Assembly (NCBI GenBank): GCA_963768885.1
Contig: CAVYJN010000007.1
Span: forward strand, 124,001-188,000
DNA length: 64,000 nucleotides
Direction: 5' to 3'
DNA from: DASRIA01 sp963768885
GTDB lineage: Bacteria > Actinomycetota > Thermoleophilia > Solirubrobacterales > JBBDJG01
Shown here: positions 63,236-64,000 of the stretch, one piece after another
Position numbering within the stretch: position 1 is the first letter of the stretch
How the letters are laid out: each line of letters opens with the position of its first letter
Notes under the pieces: model-generated
Databases searched by the model: none
What the model was told of the DNA's origin: nothing
The model's input: only the letters and a program-made list of their open reading frames with translations
Position numbers and translations under genes: made by a program

Positions 63236-64000
63236 CTAGCCCTGCGGCGTCTCGACCGGCGTCTCGTCGAACACGTCGATCTTCCCGTCCTTGTAGCGGT
63301 ACAGGTCGTACACGCCGGCGGTCGGGTCGCCATCGTCGTTGAGGTTGATCGGCCCGGAGGCCCCCTCGTAGTCGATGTCGTCGCCGTTCTCGAGCGCCTT
63401 GATCGCGTCCGGCAGCTGCTCCCAGGTGTACTTCTGGCCACCCGGGCCGGTGAGGTCCTGCAGCTCCTTCGCCATGTCCTCGCCGTCGGTGCTGCCGGCG
63501 GCCACGGCCGCGAGGTAGCAGAGGATCACGGCGTCGAAGTTCTGAGCGTCGAACGTCTGACGCTCAGGACCAGGGGCGTCCGTGTACAGCTTGTCGAACG
63601 CCTCCGACGCGCTGCCGGAATCGGGCGAGCCCGGTGCCGTGCCGCGCATGCCCTCGGTCGCGTCGCGGCCCGCGTCCTTGGGCAGGGCGCTCGCGGCGAG
63701 GCCGTCGGTGATGAACGACTTCTTCGGGTCCCAGTTGCCCGTGCGCACGAGCGCGGGGCCCACCTTCTGATAGGTCTCGGGGAAGTCGACGATGACCCAG
63801 CCGTCGGGGTTGCCCGACGTGATCTTCGCGGCCTCCGAGTTGTAGCTCGGCTGCTTGGGGTCGTAGATCACCCGCTCGCCGATCTGGCCGCCCTTCTCCT
63901 CCCACGCCTTGGTGAACGTGTCGGAGAGGCCGGTCCCGTACGCGTCGTTGCGGGCGCCGATGTTGATCGTCTTGCCCTGCGCCCCGCCGAGCGCGTCCTC
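63236..64000 (-). CDS. Branched-chain amino-acid ABC substrate-binding protein, N-terminus cut by window edge
   Basis: 254 residues visible, open to the window end, with no in-frame stop. Type I periplasmic-binding (Leu/Ile/Val) features: NIGARNDAYGTGLSDTFTKA near the edge, then DGWVIVDFPETYQKVGPALV, FITDGLAASALPKDAG, NFDAVILCYLAAVAAGSTDG, and the C-terminal TAGVYDLYRYKDGKIDVFDE. It converges on livHMGF from the opposite strand and is the most likely partner for that importer. Confidence 0.88.
   Translation of the reverse strand, partial: EDALGGAQGKTINIGARNDAYGTGLSDTFTKAWEEKGGQIGERVIYDPKQPSYNSEAAKITSGNPDGWVIVDFPETYQKVGPALVRTGNWDPKKSFITDGLAASALPKDAGRDATEGMRGTAPGSPDSGSASEAFDKLYTDAPGPERQTFDAQNFDAVILCYLAAVAAGSTDGEDMAKELQDLTGPGGQKYTWEQLPDAIKALENGDDIDYEGASGPINLNDDGDPTAGVYDLYRYKDGKIDVFDETPVETPQG

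Overview
This 64 kb window is very GC-rich, with coding third positions almost all G or C. It looks like chromosome from a high-GC actinobacterium. The gene set fits the class Thermoleophilia (Solirubrobacterales-like), but that placement is an inference: there is no rRNA gene here to confirm it. No phage, transposon, CRISPR array or rRNA operon was seen. The window is almost fully coding; no gene-free stretch exceeds about 250 bases.

Layout. 1-8.7 kb: a truncated SnoaL-like gene, a crotonase, and mostly secreted, lipoprotein or membrane proteins (parallel beta-helix protein, beta-propeller lipoprotein, GT-C-like membrane protein, TolB/DUF11 protein). 8.7-12.4 kb: a heterodimeric ABC exporter. 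12.4-13.0 kb: tRNA-Gln(CTG), a LexA-like box and a broken HNH endonuclease gene. 13.0-23.6 kb: an ion block on the minus strand with a CPA1 K+/H+ antiporter, two TrkA/CeoBC-type proteins, two APC permeases with universal-stress domains, and a K+-independent H+-pyrophosphatase. 23.7-30.1 kb: a GCS2 carboxylate-amine ligase with a His-rich partner, Rex, the t6A set tsaE-tsaB-rimI-tsaD, a family 4 uracil-DNA glycosylase and a FmdB zinc ribbon. 30.2-32.5 kb: panC-panD-panB. 33-36.4 kb: a four-gene polyamine operon (arginine decarboxylase, SnoaL-like protein, agmatinase, acetyltransferase) joined by 4-base overlaps. 36.5-39 kb: a polar amino-acid ABC importer. 39-48.3 kb: a Ser/Thr kinase, uvrA, a class III adenylate cyclase and uvrB. 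48.3-55.6 kb: lytic transglycosylase, coaE, rpsA, a geranylgeranyl-reductase-like enzyme, csbD and polA. 55.7-64 kb: malic enzyme, 6-phosphofructokinase, and livHMGF with two separate branched-chain substrate-binding protein genes on the opposite strand.

Two window-wide features stand out. First, 14 conserved genes carry 16 apparent single-base insertions, each cured by removing one base. This most likely reflects sequence error, but the uniform sign is striking. Those genes are annotated as full-length CDS with the site noted. Second, at least a dozen genes start 6-9 bases after a TANNNT -10 box, the hallmark of leaderless mRNAs, while operon-internal genes use Shine-Dalgarno sites or 4-base stop/start overlaps.
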